From Vibrio sp. 10N.286.49.B3 (GTDB lineage: Bacteria > Pseudomonadota > Gammaproteobacteria > Enterobacterales > Vibrionaceae), in contig NZ_MCUV01000007.1 in NCBI RefSeq assembly GCF_002873395.1, positions 1 through 44,644 of the forward strand: 44,644 nt of DNA, written 5' to 3'. The notes beneath the pieces are model-generated. The model was not told where the DNA came from. It did not search any database and saw only the letters and a list, made by a program, of their open reading frames with translations. How positions within the stretch are numbered: position 1 is the stretch's first letter; each line of letters opens with the position of its first letter. The position numbers and the translations under genes were made by a program. Positions 40,284-44,644 of the stretch are shown here, in pieces.

Positions 40284-41165
40284 TTAGCTTTCTAATTTAG
40301 CGATTAATTGTTCAATTTTGTGATGTGTATCAACACTTATCGTCACTTTTGCCTTTCCATTAACCAAATTTACTATAGAAACTTTCGCATCAAGCACCTT
40401 GCTTAACTTATATGACATTTGCTGTACATTTACGTCATGAATGCTTTCGCCACCACAAATGCGTGGTGAAACCCATCTTTTGACCATATTTTCGGTCTGT
40501 CTGACCGTTAACTTCTTAGCTACAACCTGCTCAGCAGCCTTCGTTTGCTCATCATTTTTAAGGGCTAGCAGTGCCCGCGCATGACCCATATCTAATTGAT
40601 GCTCTGCCACTAACGATTTGACGGATTCTTCAAGCTGATTTAAGCGCAATAAATTACTGACTGTAGTGCGAGACTTGCCTATGACTTCAGCAATCTGTTT
40701 ATGGGTTAACTCAAACTCATCCTGTAGGCGCTCTAAAGCCTGTGACTCCTCAATCACATTCAAGTCTTCACGCTGGATGTTTTCAATCAGTGCCATCGCC
40801 ATCGCAGCTTTATCTTGGACGTTTTTAACCAAGCAGGTCACTTGAGTTAGACCTGCTTGTTTTGCCGCTCTCCAACGACGCTCACCCGCAATAATTTCAT
40901 AAACCGCATCACCGATCTGGCGCACCACGATCGGTTGAATAATGCCTTGAGACTGAATCGACGCCGCCAATTCCTCTAGCGCTTCAGGCTCTATTGATTT
41001 ACGCGGCTGATAAACGCCAGAGCGCAATGAATGGATAGGAAGGTCCATTAGCGTTCCATTGGCAGAGAGAGTTTGGCTTTGTGAAGCAGTTTGTTGTTTC
41101 TCACGCGCTAATGAACTTGTGGCAAGTAGCGCGTCTAATCCCTTACCTAAACCACGTTTAGACAT
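40284..41165 (-). CDS. parB: chromosome-partitioning protein ParB
   Basis: The 293-residue ParB CTPase/DNA clamp that binds parS sites. The N-terminal domain has the CTP-binding GERRWRA (94-100) and ENIQRE (128-133), the central helix-turn-helix is at about 154-178 (THKQIAEVIGKSRTTVSNLL), and the C-terminal dimerisation domain ends in an amphipathic helix. I start at 41165, where AAGGAA precedes and the family start MSKRGLGKGLDALL follows; an in-frame ATG at 41225 lies inside parA. No parS site was seen in the window. Confidence 0.97.
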   Translation of the reverse strand: MSKRGLGKGLDALLATSSLAREKQQTASQSQTLSANGTLMDLPIHSLRSGVYQPRKSIEPEALEELAASIQSQGIIQPIVVRQIGDAVYEIIAGERRWRAAKQAGLTQVTCLVKNVQDKAAMAMALIENIQREDLNVIEESQALERLQDEFELTHKQIAEVIGKSRTTVSNLLRLNQLEESVKSLVAEHQLDMGHARALLALKNDEQTKAAEQVVAKKLTVRQTENMVKRWVSPRICGGESIHDVNVQQMSYKLSKVLDAKVSIVNLVNGKAKVTISVDTHHKIEQLIAKLES

Positions 41166-41193
41166 GTAATGAAATTCCTTTAATATGTATGAG

Positions 41194-41964
41194 TTATAGC
41201 TGCTCTTCTCGGCGTAGCATTTCACCAGCTAGTGCTAAGTAGGCTTTCGCGCCTGATGAATACTTATCGTAATACATCGCAGGCTTGCCGTGGCTTGGAG
41301 CCTCAGCTAAACGAACATTGCGCGGTATAACGGTGCGATACACTTTCTTTCCAAAGTGTTTCTTTAATTGATCGGAGACTTCATTTGAGAGGCGATTTCG
41401 AGGGTCGTACATCGTACGCAGCAAACCTTCTATTTTAAGGTCGGCATTGACAACAGCGGCGAGCTTGCTAACGGTATCCATAAGCGCTGTAAGCCCTTCT
41501 AAGGCAAAGTACTCACATTGCATAGGAACAAGTACAGAATCAGCAGCAGCCATCGCGTTGATGGTTAAGAGGTTCAATGAAGGGGGGCAATCGATAAAGA
41601 TGTAATCATAATTATCGCGCGCGGTAGAAAGCGCATTTTTCAGACGAATTTCACGAGCAAAGACTTCCATTAACTTAATCTCAGCAGCCGTCACATCACC
41701 ATTGGCTGCAATTAAATCATAATGGCCACTGGTATCACGACAAACGACTTGATCAAATGGAACCTCTTCAACTAAAAGATCATAAGCGGAGGCGTTGACT
41801 TGGTATTTGTCGACGCCACTCGCCATAGTAGCATTTCCTTGAGGATCAAGATCGACAACTAAAACTTTGCGTTTCGTTGCCGCCATTGATGCCGCTAAAT
41901 TAATGCATGTGGTGGTTTTACCCACACCACCTTTCTGGTTTGCAATTGCTACTATCTTTCCCAC
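41194..41964 (-). CDS. parA: chromosome-partitioning ATPase ParA
   Basis: A 256-residue deviant-Walker ATPase (Soj type) that pulls ParB-parS complexes. The P-loop is KGGVGKTT (11-18), with the signature lysine, DLDPQGNAT (switch I) and IDCPPSL (Walker B). Short N terminus, so it is the chromosomal form without an extra DNA-binding domain. It lies 15 bases after rsmG and 28 before parB in one leftward series. Confidence 0.97.
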   Translation of the reverse strand: MGKIVAIANQKGGVGKTTTCINLAASMAATKRKVLVVDLDPQGNATMASGVDKYQVNASAYDLLVEEVPFDQVVCRDTSGHYDLIAANGDVTAAEIKLMEVFAREIRLKNALSTARDNYDYIFIDCPPSLNLLTINAMAAADSVLVPMQCEYFALEGLTALMDTVSKLAAVVNADLKIEGLLRTMYDPRNRLSNEVSDQLKKHFGKKVYRTVIPRNVRLAEAPSHGKPAMYYDKYSSGAKAYLALAGEMLRREEQL

Positions 41965-41979
41965 ATCCCTGCCTCATAA

Positions 41980-42612
41980 TCATTCCTTACGAGACAAGAC
42001 TACAAGATGACGCTCCCCTTCTAACTCAGGAACTTGCAAAGATTTGATCTCACTCACAGAACACCAGCTAGGAAGGTGGTCAATTTCGTCTTCTTGCACC
42101 TGACCTTTCAGTGCAAAGAACAATCCTGTGTCTTCTTTTGGCAAATGGTGACACCACTCAACCATGTCAGTCATCGAAGCAAAAGCACGGCTTAATACAC
42201 CATCAAACTTCTCTTCTGGCTGAAATTCTTCAACACGGCTTTGCACTGTCGTCACATTTTCAATCGATAACTCATGCAGCGCTTGTTTAATAAAACGGAT
42301 GCGCTTACCTAAGCTATCCAGTAAGAAAAACTCACACTCTGGGTTCATGATAGCTAATGGAACACCTGGTAAACCTGGACCAGTACCGACATCAATAAAA
42401 CGAGTACCACGTAAGTGAGCGCTAACCATTATGCTGTCCATAATGTGCTTAATCAGCATTTCCATAGGATCGCGAACTGACGTTAAGTTGTACGCTTTGT
42501 TCCATTTGTTTAGCATTTCAACATAACCGACAAGTTGGTTACGTTGAGTGTCGCTCACCTCTAGCTCGGTTTGAGCGAGAAGTTGATCTAATCGGTTACG
42601 TAGTGCGGTCAT
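41980..42612 (-). CDS. rsmG: 16S rRNA (guanine-527-N7)-methyltransferase RsmG
   Basis: A 210-residue SAM-dependent methyltransferase (GidB) that makes m7G527 in 16S rRNA; its loss gives low-level streptomycin resistance. The SAM motif is [10 protein letters not shown] (74-83), and NLTSVRDP is at 42-49. It shares one base with the mnmG stop codon (TAATG). Confidence 0.97.
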   Translation of the reverse strand: MTALRNRLDQLLAQTELEVSDTQRNQLVGYVEMLNKWNKAYNLTSVRDPMEMLIKHIMDSIMVSAHLRGTRFIDVGTGPGLPGVPLAIMNPECEFFLLDSLGKRIRFIKQALHELSIENVTTVQSRVEEFQPEEKFDGVLSRAFASMTDMVEWCHHLPKEDTGLFFALKGQVQEDEIDHLPSWCSVSEIKSLQVPELEGERHLVVLSRKE

Positions 42613-44510
42613 TATTCTGCTTCCTCGCCTTTCTTAAGAAGACCTTGTTTTTTTAGATATACCAATAAGATAGAAATTGCAGCAGGCGTAATACCTGAAA
42701 TACGAGACGCAATACCTAGACTTTCTGGTTGCGCTGTCGTCAATTTCAATACCACTTCATTCGATAGGCCTTTAACTTGGCTGTAGTCGAGATCCAGTGG
42801 TAACTTGGTATTCTCATGACGAAGTGATTTATCAATTTCATCCTGCTGACGTTGAATATAACCAGCATATTTCACCTGAATCTCAACTTGCTCAGAAGCT
42901 TGTTGATCTTCGATCGCAGGAGCAAAGTTCTCTAGTGCCGTAAGCTGCGAGTAAGTCATTTCAGGGCGACGTAGAAGATCTTCACCGCTTGCCTCACGTG
43001 ACATTGGTGATTTAAGTAATTGATTTAACTTTTCAATATTTTCAGACTTTGGATTCATCCACGTTTCTTTCAAACGCTGACGTTCCTTTTCAATATTTTC
43101 CACTTTCTCGTTAAAACGCGTCCAACGAGTATCATCAATTAGGCCCAGTTCACGTGCTTGTTCTGTCAAACGTAAATCGGCATTGTCTTCACGTAGCAAT
43201 AAGCGATATTCCGCACGTGAAGTAAACATACGGTAAGGTTCTTTTGTGCCCATGGTTGATAGGTCATCAATCAATACGCCCATGTAAGCTTGGTCACGAC
43301 GAGGGCTCCAACCTTCTTTGCCTTGACTCAATAAACTTGCGTTCATACCTGCCATTAGACCTTGAGCGGCAGCTTCCTCGTAACCCGTTGTTCCGTTAAT
43401 TTGACCAGCAAAGAACAAACCAGAGATAAATTTGGTTTCGTAGGTCTGTTTTAAATCGCGAGGATCAAAGAAATCGTACTCAATGGCATAACCTGGACGA
43501 ACAATATGTGCGTCTTCAAATCCCTTCATCGAACGAACGATCTGAACTTGAACATCGAAAGGTAAGCTGGTTGAAATACCATTAGGGTATAACTCGTGCG
43601 TTGTTAATCCTTCAGGCTCAATGAAGATTTGATGGCTATTTTTATCAGCAAAGCGCATCACTTTATCTTCAATCGATGGACAGTAACGTGGACCAATACC
43701 TTCAATCACACCCGCATACATAGGGCTACGATCAAGGTTAGCTCGGATCACATCATGTGTATTCTCATTGGTATGAGTAATAAAACATGGGATCTGACGA
43801 GGCTGCTGGCTGCGGTTGCCCATAAATGAAAATACAGGAGTTGGATTATCACCGTGCTGCACTTCTAATTGAGAGAAATCAACACTACGCGCATCGATAC
43901 GAGGCGGTGTGCCGGTTTTTAAACGATCAACACGGAAAGGAAGTTCACGTAAACGACGAGCGAGCGAGATCGACGGAGGATCGCCTGCACGGCCACCTGC
44001 TGAACTTTCCATACCAATATGGATCTTGCCACCAAGGAAGGTACCAACGGTCAATACCACCGCTGAGGCGTGGAATTTGAGGCCCATTTGGGTCACAACA
44101 CCGACAACTTGATCCTGTTCAACGATCAGATCATCAACCGATTGTTGAAACAACGTTAGGTTTGGCGTGTTTTCTAAAACATTGCGTACATACGCTTTGT
44201 ACAATGCTCGGTCAGCTTGTGCACGAGTTGCACGAACGGCTGGACCTTTTGATGCATTCAAAGTTCTAAACTGAATACCTGCATGATCAATAGCTTGAGC
44301 CATTAAGCCACCCATAGCATCGACTTCTTTCACTAAGTGACCTTTACCGATACCACCAATGGCTGGGTTGCAAGACATTTGTCCTAGCGTATCGATGTTA
44401 TGAGTCAAAAGTAGTGTGCGTTGACCTGTACGAGCTGACGCTAGCGCGGCTTCCGTACCTGCGTGGCCACCACCAACAACAATGACGTCAAATTTTTCGT
44501 GATAAAGCAT
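42612..44510 (-). CDS. mnmG: tRNA uridine-5-carboxymethylaminomethyl modification enzyme MnmG
   Basis: FAD-dependent partner of MnmE that forms cmnm5U at the wobble position of several tRNAs. The 632 residues include the FAD-binding GGGHAGTE (13-20), the conserved [13 protein letters not shown] (47-59, catalytic cysteine), and the helical C-terminal MnmE-binding domain ending in [19 protein letters not shown]. The start has GAGGT upstream. It is the gene next to oriC in most gamma-proteobacteria. Confidence 0.98.
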   Translation of the reverse strand: MLYHEKFDVIVVGGGHAGTEAALASARTGQRTLLLTHNIDTLGQMSCNPAIGGIGKGHLVKEVDAMGGLMAQAIDHAGIQFRTLNASKGPAVRATRAQADRALYKAYVRNVLENTPNLTLFQQSVDDLIVEQDQVVGVVTQMGLKFHASAVVLTVGTFLGGKIHIGMESSAGGRAGDPPSISLARRLRELPFRVDRLKTGTPPRIDARSVDFSQLEVQHGDNPTPVFSFMGNRSQQPRQIPCFITHTNENTHDVIRANLDRSPMYAGVIEGIGPRYCPSIEDKVMRFADKNSHQIFIEPEGLTTHELYPNGISTSLPFDVQVQIVRSMKGFEDAHIVRPGYAIEYDFFDPRDLKQTYETKFISGLFFAGQINGTTGYEEAAAQGLMAGMNASLLSQGKEGWSPRRDQAYMGVLIDDLSTMGTKEPYRMFTSRAEYRLLLREDNADLRLTEQARELGLIDDTRWTRFNEKVENIEKERQRLKETWMNPKSENIEKLNQLLKSPMSREASGEDLLRRPEMTYSQLTALENFAPAIEDQQASEQVEIQVKYAGYIQRQQDEIDKSLRHENTKLPLDLDYSQVKGLSNEVVLKLTTAQPESLGIASRISGITPAAISILLVYLKKQGLLKKGEEAE

Positions 44511-44588
44511 GTGCCGACCTCAGGTTAAAAACGATTTAATGGGCAGATAAAAAGGAGCAGTATTCTACCTGTTTTCCTCTACTGAGAG

Positions 44589-44644
44589 AATCGTTTTTCT
44601 ATATTTTAAAAATGATCTTCTTTCATTATATATATATAAGATCT
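44589..44644. other. AT-rich edge of the presumed oriC
   Basis: The last 56 bases are almost entirely A/T, with the alternating TA run 44629-44637 and two GATC sites (44614-44617 and 44640-44643, the second at the window edge). In E. coli and V. cholerae oriC begins immediately upstream of mnmG with an AT-rich unwinding element rich in GATC. The DnaA boxes would lie beyond the window, so this is a positional inference. Confidence 0.6.

Noticed and set aside
40284..44644. parS sites near parAB
   Set aside because: I looked for the palindrome TGTTTCACGTGAAACA and found none here. In V. cholerae the sites lie further from the origin.

Overview
The window is chromosomal core DNA from a gamma-proteobacterium of the family Vibrionaceae (Vibrio or a close relative). 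Protein sequences such as ParA, AtpA, TrkA and DsbA look like Vibrio chromosome I proteins. The neighbourhoods mnmG-rsmG-parA-parB-atpIBEFHAGDC-glmU and yrdA-yrdB-aroE-hemF-tsaC-purEK-yrdD-smg-dprA / def-fmt-rsmB-trkA are those expected beside the replication origin of that chromosome. Species cannot be fixed from the sequence alone. I see no phage, insertion sequence, CRISPR array, integron or toxin-antitoxin pair. No gene is evidently broken.

Layout. (1) 1-400: tandem promoters and boxA leader of an rRNA operon that runs leftward out of the window. (2) 401-7786: yrdA (+), then leftward genes yrdB, aroE, hemF and tsaC, rightward purEK with a PurR operator, and leftward yrdD, smg and dprA. 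(3) 8075-13891: rightward def, fmt, rsmB, trkA, trkH. (4) 13956-15511: leftward hemolysin III-type membrane protein and a Spo0M-family protein. (5) 15818-20730: an unrecognised 55-residue basic protein with its own terminator, then yihD, ccoG, srkA, dsbA and a DUF2860-type outer-membrane protein, all rightward. (6) 20806-22329: comM, leftward. (7) 22542-29133: the ilvGMEDA operon behind a classical attenuator with leader peptide ilvL. (8) 29207-31453: divergent punR/punC. (9) 31611-44510: leftward glmU, the complete nine-gene ATP synthase operon, parB, parA, rsmG and mnmG. (10) 44511-44644: an AT-rich stretch that looks like the left edge of oriC.

How the genes work together. The right third is the origin-proximal block: F1Fo ATP synthase, chromosome partitioning (ParA/ParB), ribosomal and tRNA modification (RsmG, MnmG), all transcribed away from the presumed origin. 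The centre holds branched-chain amino-acid synthesis with its attenuator, redox and envelope functions (DsbA, SrkA, CcoG) and potassium uptake (TrkAH). The left part groups translation functions (Def, Fmt, RsmB, TsaC), purine synthesis (PurEK) and two transformation proteins (DprA and, further right, ComM), and ends in an rRNA operon.

The points most worth a second look are the unannotated-looking 55-residue reading frame at 15818-15985, the absence of the LysM gene (tsaP) usually found between dprA and def, an srkA start codon placed directly behind an intrinsic terminator, several intra-operon hairpins or terminators (hemF/aroE, fmt/rsmB, atpE/atpF), and a gene order that appears mirrored about the origin relative to V. 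cholerae. I did not find a clearly new multi-gene system.
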